Positions 1 to 8,560 of a stretch of 64,000 bases of DNA are shown piece after piece (the first letter of the stretch is position 1; each line of letters starts with the position of its first letter). Origin of the DNA: Nocardia transvalensis (lineage in GTDB: Bacteria; Actinomycetota; Actinomycetes; Mycobacteriales; Mycobacteriaceae); assembly GCF_015477765.1 (NCBI RefSeq), contig NZ_JADLQQ010000013.1:175327-239326 (forward strand). Direction: 5' to 3'. A program made the translations under genes and the position numbers. The notes beneath the pieces are model-generated. The model had not been told where the DNA came from, ran no database searches, and saw only the letters and a list, made by a program, of their open reading frames with translations.

Positions 1-247
1 GTGCGGCCATGAGCGCGGTGAGCGTTTCCACGGCGCTGCCGTGCCGGTACCAGCAGGTGGGGATGCGGCTGCCGAGTTGGTAGCGATGCCGCAGCCAGTC
101 GACCCAGTCGGCGAGTTCGCGCCACAGCTGTACGGCGGTGTCGGTGTCGAGGTCGGCCCAGCTGAATCGGCAGGCGTCCTCGCGACCCGTGCTTCGATGG
201 GGCCGGTCCAGCGTCGTGTCCTGGCGTGTGTGCGGTTCGACGGTCAT
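1..247 (-). CDS. DUF4913-like protein, 3' end outside the window
   Basis: Reading the minus strand from an ATG at 247 gives about 82 residues that run off the left edge. The central part (WRELADWVDWLRHRYQ, then IPTCWYRHGSAVETLTAL) matches my memory of DUF4913 proteins, which are short and common in actinobacterial conjugative elements; their function is unknown. The start overlaps the stop of the upstream coupling-protein gene as ATGA (244-247), so it is translationally coupled and is the most downstream visible gene of the transfer operon. Confidence 0.65.
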   Translation of the reverse strand, partial: MTVEPHTRQDTTLDRPHRSTGREDACRFSWADLDTDTAVQLWRELADWVDWLRHRYQLGSRIPTCWYRHGSAVETLTALMAA

Positions 248-1638
248 GGCTGCCTCGCTTCCGGTGCGTCGAGCCGCAGGTGTGATGGGACTTCGCCTGT
301 GCCGACGATGGTTTCGAAGGTCTCCAGTGCCGCCCGGACCCGACGTTTGGTGCGGGGGTCGTCCCATACGCTGGGCAGGCGCAGTACCGCGGCGGGCGCG
401 TGGCGGTAGATCAGCAGCCCTTGGTCCTGGTCGAGTTCGCGGATTTCGTCGGCGCGCAGAACCGGTTCGTCGCGTTGCTGGTAGCTGCGGCCCATGGTCC
501 GCGACAGGCTGGCTTCCCATTGTTTGCGTTGCCCGAGCAGCCGAGAGACGGCTTCGAGTTCGTCGCCGCGCAGGCCGGGCAACAGCAGCATGGCCGGTGG
601 TGATTGGCCGAGCATGCGCCCGCCGATCTGACCCCATCGCAGTTCGTTCTGGGATTGGTTGTGCGCGAACGCCCAGACGGTGATGCCTTTGCCGCCGCTG
701 TCGGTCATGATGCTGGGCAGTTCCGGGATGGGCGCGACGTTGTTGACTTCGTCGAGCACCAGCCGCACGGGCGGGTCGAGTCGTTTGCCGGGCCGCTTCT
801 GTGAGGCGCGGTCCGCGACGTGGTGGACCTCGGCGGCCAGCGCGGCGACGAACGGGGCCATGCTCTGTGAGGTGCCTTTGGACAGCAGGTAGAGGGTGTT
901 CGCGTGCGCGGTGTCGAGGACGAACGATTCGACCTCGAAGGACTCCGCGGCGGGGACATCCACTGCGGCGAGCATCTTGGGCGAGGCGAGGGGTTCGAGC
1001 AGGCGTGCGGCAGCGGCCAGTACGTCGTCGCTAGATTCGGAGCTGGAGTTGAGGATCTGTTCGAGTTCAGCGGCCCAGTCGGGTAGGTGGGCGCCGAGAA
1101 TGTCGACGGCGGTGCGGTTGGTGCGGCTGGGCACCCAGACGCGCACGTCGCGGATCGAGCGGTCGTCGAGGGCGGCGGCGTGCAGGTAGCAGCGCAGCAG
1201 GGTGGCGGCTTTGGATTCGAAGTAGCCACCGTTCTTGGTGCCTTCCAGCGGCATCGCCTTGGTGAGCGCTTCGGCGCGGCGGATGGCCACGTCCGGGTCC
1301 GCGCAGCCGGACAGCAGTGACCATCGGATTTTCCCGGGCCATCCCGAGAGGTCTTCGGGGTCGAACACCGCGATGCGGCCCTGTGCTGCGCGGTCGAGGA
1401 ACGTCGCCGCCATCAGATCGGTTTTGGTCGAGGTGGCGGCGACGAATCCGGGTGCGTCGCATACACGCTGGTATGCCAGTCGCCAGGTTTTGCCGGATCC
1501 GGTGGGGCCGTAGACGATAACGCCGTCGCGAGGCGACAGGCACACCCACGATCGGGGGTCGGTGGCCAGGACCCCGACCCGGACGGTCAGCCGATCCGGC
1601 ACTACCGGCCGTCTGCGGAGTCGACTCCGGAGGTTCAT
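244..1638 (-). CDS. VirD4/TraG-type coupling ATPase, soluble half
   Basis: This 464-residue protein carries a Walker A motif (GPTGSGKT, about residue 45) and a Walker B motif (LVLDEVNNV), and ends in a TraM-recognition-like region (GQIGGRMLG, LPGLRGDELEAVSRLLG). It fits the hexameric coupling protein that feeds DNA to a conjugative type IV channel. It has no membrane segments of its own; these appear to be supplied by the gene immediately upstream, so the usual single TraG is split in two. The ATG at 1638 is chosen because GGAGG lies 8 nt upstream; a GTG at 1647 would collide with that site. It overlaps the upstream gene by ATGA. Confidence 0.88.
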   Translation of the reverse strand: MNLRSRLRRRPVVPDRLTVRVGVLATDPRSWVCLSPRDGVIVYGPTGSGKTWRLAYQRVCDAPGFVAATSTKTDLMAATFLDRAAQGRIAVFDPEDLSGWPGKIRWSLLSGCADPDVAIRRAEALTKAMPLEGTKNGGYFESKAATLLRCYLHAAALDDRSIRDVRVWVPSRTNRTAVDILGAHLPDWAAELEQILNSSSESSDDVLAAAARLLEPLASPKMLAAVDVPAAESFEVESFVLDTAHANTLYLLSKGTSQSMAPFVAALAAEVHHVADRASQKRPGKRLDPPVRLVLDEVNNVAPIPELPSIMTDSGGKGITVWAFAHNQSQNELRWGQIGGRMLGQSPPAMLLLPGLRGDELEAVSRLLGQRKQWEASLSRTMGRSYQQRDEPVLRADEIRELDQDQGLLIYRHAPAAVLRLPSVWDDPRTKRRVRAALETFETIVGTGEVPSHLRLDAPEARQP

Positions 1639-2129
1639 CGCCGCCACCTCCGTCGATACCGGCGCGGCTCGCGCCGTGCTTGTTCCGGGAATTCGGCGGC
1701 GGATTTGCGGGCGGCCGTGTGCGGGTCGAGTCCGATCCTGCGCAGGTCACCACGGGTTGCCAGCCCGACACGGCGATGGCGGTGACGGCGGCGGGAGTCG
1801 ATTTCGGAGCCGACGATCGCCACCGCGCTGCACCAGATGATGGCGACGAAGATCATGCAGGTCCAGGTCAGCCAGGCGGGGCCGGGTCGCGGGTCGGCTG
1901 GCCACGCGGCGGCGGGATCACTCCAGTGTTCGGTCAGCCGGGCCAGCGTGGGGGTGAGCTCATGCCAGCCCGGAGCGGCGGGGCCGCGCAGACACAGCAG
2001 CGCAGACAGGGCCCCGCCACCGAAGACGGCGACGAACCCGGCGCAGACGATGTGCAGGGCGAGCACGAGCCCGGCCGGAAGGACCGGTTCCATGCGGATG
2101 GGGTTGGGCAGCGGTCGTTCGGCGCTCAT
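1635..2129 (-). CDS. Two-helix membrane protein, N-terminal half of split TraG
   Basis: This 164-residue protein has two hydrophobic segments (about residues 18-48 and 88-108), then a very basic cytoplasmic tail with the sequence GLATRGDLRRIGL. That motif is typical of the linker after the membrane anchor in actinobacterial TraG/VirD4 proteins. With the downstream soluble ATPase this suggests a coupling protein encoded by two adjoining genes. ATGA overlaps on both sides support fixed stoichiometry. The alternative is an unrelated small transfer-operon membrane protein. Confidence 0.75.
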   Translation of the reverse strand: MSAERPLPNPIRMEPVLPAGLVLALHIVCAGFVAVFGGGALSALLCLRGPAAPGWHELTPTLARLTEHWSDPAAAWPADPRPGPAWLTWTCMIFVAIIWCSAVAIVGSEIDSRRRHRHRRVGLATRGDLRRIGLDPHTAARKSAAEFPEQARREPRRYRRRWRR

Positions 2130-3607
2130 GCTGTGGAAACCCCCTTAACCGCGCTGTCGGTGTCAGTGAGTTCGGCCTCCAGCGGGGATCGGATGTGCTG
2201 CAACAGGAACGGGTCACGACGCCCGATCTTGACCAGGGCTTGACCGCGGCCCAGGCGCATCAGGGTTTCCTCGGTGCCCGGCGGGAGCCGGTACATGCGG
2301 CAGGTTTCGCGGACGTCGTCTTCGCGGCCTTGCCCCATGAGCACGACGATCGAGGCTTCCTGCATGAGCGCCCGGGCCGGTGAGTCCACCGGCAGGTCGC
2401 TGATGTGGTGGAACGCCGACACGGTGCACAGACCGAGTCCGCGTGAAAGTTTCATGTTCGCCTGAAACACTTCGCCGGTGCTGCCCTGGGCGACGTGCCA
2501 GCCTTCCTCGACCACGAGAATCGTTTGGGCGAATCGCGAGGAGCGGGCGGCGAGCCGGTTAGCCAGCCAGGTGTTGATCACGGTCATCACGACCCGCAGC
2601 GCGGGCCCGTCGGTCGGCAGGGCGGACAGGTCGAAATGGACCAGCGGGTGGGTGTCGAGGCTGTCGCGGATTTCCGGGCTGGTTTCGGTATCGACGAGTC
2701 CTTTGAGGTCGCGGTCGGCCAGCCGCAGCAGCGCCAGACCCGGCTCGAGGCCCCATTCGAGACCGCGCTCGGCCCATCGACCACCGACGGTGTCGAAGTC
2801 GTCTGTCTGGGGATCGAGCAGTCGCATCGCCAGCTCGCGGATCACTGGGGCGCGGCCCTGGTCGCGGGCTTCGGCGTTGACGAGTTCGAGCGCGAGTCCG
2901 ACAGCGGATTTCTCTCGTTCGTCGAGTTCACGGCCCATGCTGTCGGCCAGCACCGCCAATACGAGCGCTTCTTGGCCAGCGGGCACGATGCCCGACAGGC
3001 CGCCGGCGTGTTCGCCGCCGGTGCTGATCGCGGGGTCGAGCAGGTTCACGCATGCTCCGCCCCCGCCGGCTCGGAACCGGATCGACGCCGCCGCGAGAGT
3101 CCGGGCGATCGGTGTGTACTCGCCGCGCCCGGATTGCGGCTTCTTGTCGAGGATGACGACTTGCCGGTCGGCGACGAGTTGACGCAGCCCGAACGCAGTT
3201 TTGATCAGCGCGGATTTTCCTTGGCCGATGTCGCCGATGACGCAGACGTTGATGCCGGAGATCGCGTCGCCGTAGAGGGCGAATGGGTCGAGGATCTCGA
3301 GTTCGCCAGAGACGATGTTGAGTCCGGCGACCACACCTTCGTGGCGCGAGGAGCGGCGGCTGGTGGCCAGGTTGAGCGCCTCCGCTTGGCGGGTCGTGGT
3401 CCATGCCCCTTCGGGGCGTTGCTCGTACCAGCCGTACCTGTCGAGTAGTCGACGCCGCCTCGGCACGCTGCGGCGGGGCTGCTCGGCGTGCTCGGCCACC
3501 GCTGTGGCCCTGCGACCCCGGCGTGCGCGCCACGGAAGTCTTGTGCTGAATCTCGGCTCGCCGCCGGCCTTGTCGGGGTGCTTGGCGCCGCTGAGTCTGC
3601 TGGTCAT
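2126..3607 (-). CDS. VirB4-like conjugation ATPase
   Basis: This 493-residue protein has a basic N-terminus and a P-loop at about residue 150 (GDIGQGKSA), with a Walker B-like ILVVEEGWHV near residue 370. It resembles the VirB4/TraC-type ATPases found next to SCO6880 proteins in actinobacterial integrative elements, which power assembly of the transfer channel. The ATG at 3607 is chosen over an upstream ATG because it gives an exact ATGA overlap with the preceding gene. It lies between the SCO6880-type gene and the split coupling protein. Confidence 0.85.
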   Translation of the reverse strand: MTSRLSGAKHPDKAGGEPRFSTRLPWRARRGRRATAVAEHAEQPRRSVPRRRRLLDRYGWYEQRPEGAWTTTRQAEALNLATSRRSSRHEGVVAGLNIVSGELEILDPFALYGDAISGINVCVIGDIGQGKSALIKTAFGLRQLVADRQVVILDKKPQSGRGEYTPIARTLAAASIRFRAGGGGACVNLLDPAISTGGEHAGGLSGIVPAGQEALVLAVLADSMGRELDEREKSAVGLALELVNAEARDQGRAPVIRELAMRLLDPQTDDFDTVGGRWAERGLEWGLEPGLALLRLADRDLKGLVDTETSPEIRDSLDTHPLVHFDLSALPTDGPALRVVMTVINTWLANRLAARSSRFAQTILVVEEGWHVAQGSTGEVFQANMKLSRGLGLCTVSAFHHISDLPVDSPARALMQEASIVVLMGQGREDDVRETCRMYRLPPGTEETLMRLGRGQALVKIGRRDPFLLQHIRSPLEAELTDTDSAVKGVSTA

Positions 3608-5178
3608 CGGGTGTGCCTCGTTTCGGCCAAGCCGCGCCCGAGCGGCAGCGTGGAGAACAGGGCGACGTCGTGATCCCCAGAGCACCAGCGGATTTCGGCG
3701 AGGGCGGACTCCGTTGCGGCTTCGGTGACACGCAGACAGGCGCGGTCGAGGTCGTCGGCGTCGCGGCCGGTGACGGCGACCGCGATGGCGTAGACCGCGC
3801 CGTGGTGCCCGGAGCCGGGCATCAAGTCCTGGCGACGGCGGTCGGATGCGGAGGCGAGCACTTCGGCGGTGCCGTCGCTGATCTTGCCTTTGGCGCGTTC
3901 CTTCTGTTTTCGGGCTTCATCGGCGGTGAAGTCGCCTTTGGCGGCGGCGCGGGCCCTGTGTGAGGGGACGAAGTCGATGCGCACCGACACCGTGCGGATG
4001 GTCGGCATAGGCGGCGTTTCGTCGTCGCCGGGATCGGCTTCCACACCGGTCAACAGCGGCGAGAGCCACAGCGGGCCGAGCGGGACCGGTTCGATGGCGC
4101 TCGGCGGGATGAACCCGACGCGGGTGCGCCAGGCGCCCGCGGCGCCGATCGCCACGCAGTCGGTTCCGCCAATGTAGCTCGGCCAGCATGTGTCCCATTC
4201 GGAGTCGGCGTGCCGGCCCAGCCGGTAGTCGGGATCGATACAGCCGCGCAGCACCGCGCAGGCGCGTTTGCGTCCGTAGACCTCGACGCGGCCCATCCCG
4301 GACAACACCAGCAGGCGTGCGGCGCGTTCGACCTCGTCGCGGATGACCGCGGCGATGCCGCCTTCGATCGGCGCGTTCTTCGTCCGCGCCGCCCGGGAGG
4401 TGGCGGCCATGAACTCGTCGGTTTGCGGGATGCGCAGCACGACGAAGACTCGATGCTCTTCAGCGAGCGGAGTGAGCACGTCGATCAGTGCCCCGTAGGA
4501 CTCGACCGCGGGCAGCAGCCGCGTGTCGCCGAGCCTGCCGACCTGCTCTTCGGCCCACCGTTGGTGTGGGGTCATGTCCAGTGGCACCGACCGGTGGATC
4601 AGTTGAATCCCTCGGATGAAGCTGCCCGGCCGGGCCAGCTGCGCCTGGAGGCTGCCGAACGCCGCCGAAGTCGCCGCATAGGCGGCATCTCCGCGCAGTC
4701 CGCCTGCCACACCCTCCACGGCCAGCATCACGGTGAAGAAGGTCCGCTCTCCCGGGTTCGCGGTGCGCAGGATGAACATCTCGTCGAGGCCGGTTCCGGC
4801 CACATCCAGCGGGCCGGTGTTCGCCAACGGCGGCGGCACCGCCCACCCGGGGTCGAGGCCGGGGCGACCGTAGGCGGGGTCGGCGGGGTTGCGGTACACG
4901 TGTTCGCCCCGGCGGCGACGCGTCCAGGTCCGCAATGCGTGCAGCCATCGCGATGCCCAGGATCGTTTGCCACCGAATTCCATGGTCGCGGCGAACACTG
5001 CGGCCAGCCCGGCGGCGATGACGATGATCGACCAGGTCGCTCCGCCGCCGATCACGTACAGCGCGATCCCGGCGAGGATCGAGCATCCCCAGGTCGCGAG
5101 CACGGGCTGCGACAGTCCGAGCCAGGAGCGGCGGGCGATTTCGCCGCCGAGCATGTAGGTGCGTTGCTGGTCGGTCAT
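3604..5178 (-). CDS. SCO6880-family conjugation membrane protein
   Basis: This 524-residue protein has two transmembrane helices near residues 27-68 and a long soluble domain. Features such as LGGEIARRSWLGLS and SHRARAAAKGDFTADEA match the SCO6880 family, which takes the PrgI/VirB3 position in actinobacterial conjugation systems and always accompanies a VirB4-like ATPase, as here. The start overlaps the stop of the VirB6-like gene (ATGA at 5175-5178). Confidence 0.85.
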   Translation of the reverse strand: MTDQQRTYMLGGEIARRSWLGLSQPVLATWGCSILAGIALYVIGGGATWSIIVIAAGLAAVFAATMEFGGKRSWASRWLHALRTWTRRRRGEHVYRNPADPAYGRPGLDPGWAVPPPLANTGPLDVAGTGLDEMFILRTANPGERTFFTVMLAVEGVAGGLRGDAAYAATSAAFGSLQAQLARPGSFIRGIQLIHRSVPLDMTPHQRWAEEQVGRLGDTRLLPAVESYGALIDVLTPLAEEHRVFVVLRIPQTDEFMAATSRAARTKNAPIEGGIAAVIRDEVERAARLLVLSGMGRVEVYGRKRACAVLRGCIDPDYRLGRHADSEWDTCWPSYIGGTDCVAIGAAGAWRTRVGFIPPSAIEPVPLGPLWLSPLLTGVEADPGDDETPPMPTIRTVSVRIDFVPSHRARAAAKGDFTADEARKQKERAKGKISDGTAEVLASASDRRRQDLMPGSGHHGAVYAIAVAVTGRDADDLDRACLRVTEAATESALAEIRWCSGDHDVALFSTLPLGRGLAETRHTR

Positions 5179-7337
5179 TCCTCGGCCTCCCCGGGTGCGG
5201 CTTCTGCGGCGGCCCGGCCCTTCTCCAGGGCTGCGGCGGCTCCGGCCGCCGCGACGGGAACTGCCACCGCGCCCGCCGTGGCGACGATCGCCGCGCCCTT
5301 GCTAACGCCGCTGCCGAGTCCGGACGCGAGCTTCCTGCCGATGCCGCTGCTGCGGTCGCGGTCACCGGTTTTCGTGTTGGAGGTCGCCTCGTTTCGACGG
5401 CTGCCCATCGTCGCGCCCAGATGTGCCTCGGTCGGGCTGCGGCCGTCGTCCCGGTCGGCGGTCCGCCAGCTCGGATCGCCGTCGTCGTTGCCGCCTCGCT
5501 GATCCTTCTGTCCCTTCGACGCGTCGCTGTTCGGCGTCGAGGAGTCGTGGCGAGAACGTCGTCGTGACAAGGCGTTCGCGCCGAGTCCGCCTACGGCGCC
5601 GGCCAGCAGGGAGCTGGAGTGCCCGCCGAATCCGTTGGCGTCGCTGCGCGAAGGCAGCAGGGGCGCGTATCTCAACAGTGACCACGGGGCGAGACCGACG
5701 ACGATGAAGGCGACGACGACCAGGCACAGTTGCCCAAGCGTGCCGAGGGTGCCCTGCCCGGCGGGCTGACCCGTCAGTGCGGCGTTGACCACGGAGGTTT
5801 CGAGCGCCAGCAACAGGAAGAGCAACGGTTTCGAGGCCACGAGGCCGATGAACAGCAGCACCGGGCGCAGCGCCTTGGTGCGCCATTTCGGGTGGACCCA
5901 CATGCCGAACCCGATGCCGGACGCGATCGCCAACGCGGGCAAGGCGACCGCGTGCATCAACAAGCCGAAGAACACAGCGAGCGAACCCGCGATGAGCAGC
6001 AGAAACAGAATCAGTCCGACAACGACACCGCCCGGCAGCGCGGGCGCGGTGAGTTTGCCGCTGAAGTGTTCCAGATTCGTCACCATTTCGCCCATGTCCG
6101 GGCCGGAGATGTGGACGATGCTCTCGGACATCGCGTTCGCCGCGCCGACGATCAACTGCGCGAGGAACGGTGCGAACAGCATGAGGATGACGCCTGCCGG
6201 AAGGTAGCCAAACAGGTCGGCGGCGATGGTTTTCGCGGTTTCACCCTTGGCTGCCGCTCGCCACAGCGCCAGCAGCGTCATCAGGCCCATGACGGCGATG
6301 CCGATGCCGGTCGACAGCGCGTACCAGCGCAGAAACCATCCCTGGGAGGGGTCGAAGGCGCCCACGGCGACGAGGCCGCGCAGAACCTTGCTGCTCAGGT
6401 CGACGGCCGAGGCTTTGGTGGCGTTCGCCCAATCGTCGATCACGGACTGCGGATCGGCGACGAATTTGATCGCGGTCGGGATTGCGGTGCCGAACACCCA
6501 GGTGAACGCACTCACGATCGCGTTGCCGGCCGCGTAGACGCCCGCATCGCGCAATGTCTCGTCGATCCGGTCGTTCAGCGATTTGTTCTGGTCGATCCAG
6601 TTCGCGGTGCCAGCGAACAGCCGCGCCACCTGCGTGTTCCATGCGACGCAGTTGCGCTGGTCTCCGCTCGGCGCGTCGGCCTGGTCGCAGTTCACGAAAA
6701 ACGCGTGAGCACAGTAGATTCCGGGAACACCGCCGCCGCACGGCGCGGTCCATGCCTTATCGGGTACCTCTCCTGCCCCGCTCGTCTTGCGCATCTCGGT
6801 CAGGGACTGTTTGTCCGGGACGGCCGACCATACGAAACCCCACGTGTTCCATTGGGGACTCGCCCATCTCTTCAAGTCGTCCGCGCACGCCGGCTGCGGC
6901 AACGCGTAAGCCGGGTCGCCTGAGGGAAAGACCCTGGGCAGCAGCTCTTTCGACGGTTCTCGACCTGCTTCGACGCCTGCCTCCAGATGAGGGCCCAGCG
7001 AGTGGCGTCCCTGCGCCCCGGCTGCGCCGACGACGAACACCTTCTTCTGTTCGTCGGTCATCGACCAGTAGATGAGGCGGTCCTCGTTGGCCAGCGCGGC
7101 GTTGGTGTAGGCGCCGATGTCACCGCCGCGGTCCTTGCACGGCCCCGTGAACCACGCCGTTTTGAATTCGGGGGTGTTGCCGACGAACTTGCGCAGGTCC
7201 GCGGGGAATCCGTTCGGCAGCGACCCCGACGGGGCGACCGGGCCGGGCGCGGGGTCAGCCCCGGCTGTGCCAGCGCTGGCCAGTGTCAGCGTTGAGAGCG
7301 CTGTGACGATAAGGAGCATCAGAACTCGCCGCATCAT
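5175..7337 (-). CDS. VirB6/TrbL-like polytopic conjugation protein
   Basis: This 720-residue protein has an N-terminal signal peptide (MMRRVLMLLIVTALSTLTLA), a large extracytoplasmic region with several Cys residues, at least five hydrophobic segments between about residues 345 and 570, and a low-complexity Ser/Gly/Ala tail. This is the layout of the VirB6/TrbL-like channel component of actinobacterial elements. It is separated by only 6 nt from the upstream TcpC-like gene. The assignment rests on topology and gene order, because the family is weakly conserved in sequence. Confidence 0.75.
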   Translation of the reverse strand: MMRRVLMLLIVTALSTLTLASAGTAGADPAPGPVAPSGSLPNGFPADLRKFVGNTPEFKTAWFTGPCKDRGGDIGAYTNAALANEDRLIYWSMTDEQKKVFVVGAAGAQGRHSLGPHLEAGVEAGREPSKELLPRVFPSGDPAYALPQPACADDLKRWASPQWNTWGFVWSAVPDKQSLTEMRKTSGAGEVPDKAWTAPCGGGVPGIYCAHAFFVNCDQADAPSGDQRNCVAWNTQVARLFAGTANWIDQNKSLNDRIDETLRDAGVYAAGNAIVSAFTWVFGTAIPTAIKFVADPQSVIDDWANATKASAVDLSSKVLRGLVAVGAFDPSQGWFLRWYALSTGIGIAVMGLMTLLALWRAAAKGETAKTIAADLFGYLPAGVILMLFAPFLAQLIVGAANAMSESIVHISGPDMGEMVTNLEHFSGKLTAPALPGGVVVGLILFLLLIAGSLAVFFGLLMHAVALPALAIASGIGFGMWVHPKWRTKALRPVLLFIGLVASKPLLFLLLALETSVVNAALTGQPAGQGTLGTLGQLCLVVVAFIVVGLAPWSLLRYAPLLPSRSDANGFGGHSSSLLAGAVGGLGANALSRRRSRHDSSTPNSDASKGQKDQRGGNDDGDPSWRTADRDDGRSPTEAHLGATMGSRRNEATSNTKTGDRDRSSGIGRKLASGLGSGVSKGAAIVATAGAVAVPVAAAGAAAALEKGRAAAEAAPGEAEE

Positions 7338-7343
7338 GGGCCC

Positions 7344-8084
7344 CTAGTCGACGTAGAAGGTGTAGTAGCCGCCCTGCAGCGGGCGGGTCAGCGGTGATCC
7401 GGAGTCGGGGGCCACGACCTCGTCCGGGGTCGGTCCGCTGCGGGTGGCGAGGTCTTTGGCTTTCCAGTCGCCGTGTTCCCAGACCAGCGACACGGTGGTG
7501 CTCGACCACAGCGTCATGACCGAGACCGGGTCGCCGGGGGCGATCGCGTCTCGTGACACCGCGACGGTCCAGACCGCGACCTGCGCCGTGTCGGCGTCCA
7601 CCGACTCGACGGTCACCGCCGCCGGCAGCACGTTGAGGACATTGCTGTCGTGCTCACGTCCGGACGCGATGTCCATCGATTTCGTCAATCCCGATCCGGG
7701 CTCCGACGCCGCCAACGCCGACCGCACCGCAGTCGCGGTCACGCGGCCTTGCCCGGCCTGGGCCAGCGCCTGCACGACGTTGACCGCTGCGGTCGCCGCG
7801 CCTGCCCGGTCCCGGGTGTAGCCGGTGGGCACCCCACCGGTCACGGTGGTCGGTCCGTGCCCCGCGCGGACTTGCCCGCCACCCGGGCCGGTGTCGCTGC
7901 AGCCGTGCATCGACAACGCCGCCACCAGGACGAGCACACCGGCGGCGCCCACGGCCAGCAGCGACCGCATCGACACTCGGTGTGCAAGCCCTTGTCGTCG
8001 CGAGGCCGCTGCTCCCGGACGTGCCGGTGATGTGGACGGCAGCTCGGCATCGGGAGAGAGTGATCCGAATCCTGTTGTGCTCAT
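7344..8084 (-). CDS. TcpC-like conjugal transfer protein
   Basis: This 246-residue protein has a cytoplasmic N-terminus, one transmembrane helix (about residues 40-60) and an exported C-terminal domain with an NTF2-like look (TVAVSRDAIAPGDPVSVMTLW, SLVWEHGDWKAKDL). Proteins of this size and position are the VirB8/TcpC-like scaffold of Gram-positive conjugation machines. A GAAGGGA ribosome-binding site lies 7 nt before the ATG. Confidence 0.7.
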   Translation of the reverse strand: MSTTGFGSLSPDAELPSTSPARPGAAASRRQGLAHRVSMRSLLAVGAAGVLVLVAALSMHGCSDTGPGGGQVRAGHGPTTVTGGVPTGYTRDRAGAATAAVNVVQALAQAGQGRVTATAVRSALAASEPGSGLTKSMDIASGREHDSNVLNVLPAAVTVESVDADTAQVAVWTVAVSRDAIAPGDPVSVMTLWSSTTVSLVWEHGDWKAKDLATRSGPTPDEVVAPDSGSPLTRPLQGGYYTFYVD

Positions 8085-8112
8085 ATGGTTTCCCTTCGGT
8101 GTGCGGCCGGGT

Positions 8113-8508
8113 TCAGCCGCCGACGACGAACAGGACGGTGCCGACCATCGGTGAGGCCAGCGCGACGAGACCGAGGGCGATCAGGGCGTCTTGTAGTTCC
8201 TCGGAGCCTTCGGCCAGGTCGTTGGTGTAGCCGCGGGCTTTGGCGCGGCGCACTTTGAAGGCGCCGACGATCACTCGCACGACGCAGCCGATCAGCACCA
8301 GGGCCCATATGAACGCGACCAGCCGTTTCCAGGTGGAGTCCATCGCCTGTCCGAACAGCCCGAAGTCGGGGGCGACGCCGCCGAGGGGGTTGGGGATCGC
8401 CGCTTCGGCCGTGGCGGCGCTGATCGTGACGATCAGGCACGCTGCGGCAGCGCTTACCGCAGTTCGCCAGGCGGCGAGCAGCCGCTGCGACCGGGTGATG
8501 GTTGTCAT
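8113..8508 (-). CDS. Small pilin-like (VirB2/TrbC-like) membrane protein
   Basis: This 131-residue protein has a signal-like N-terminus with a cleavage-like AEA and two further hydrophobic helices (about residues 63-82 and 110-130). The topology resembles VirB2/TrbC pilin-type subunits, and the gene lies directly upstream of the TcpC-like gene. Sequence similarity to true pilins cannot be seen by eye, so the role is inferred from size, topology and place in the transfer operon. AGAGG lies 9 nt before the ATG. Confidence 0.55.
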   Translation of the reverse strand: MTTITRSQRLLAAWRTAVSAAAACLIVTISAATAEAAIPNPLGGVAPDFGLFGQAMDSTWKRLVAFIWALVLIGCVVRVIVGAFKVRRAKARGYTNDLAEGSEELQDALIALGLVALASPMVGTVLFVVGG

Positions 8509-8560
8509 GGGTGTGGCCTCTCTGAGTGACGATGGGTGTGGTCGCGGGTTGTCATGGCGT

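Noticed and set aside
4210..6923. Long plus-strand frames of 430 and 397 codons
   Set aside because: They are antisense to the SCO6880-type and VirB6-like genes and show no motif; products are rich in Gln/Arg/Gly typical of shadow frames.
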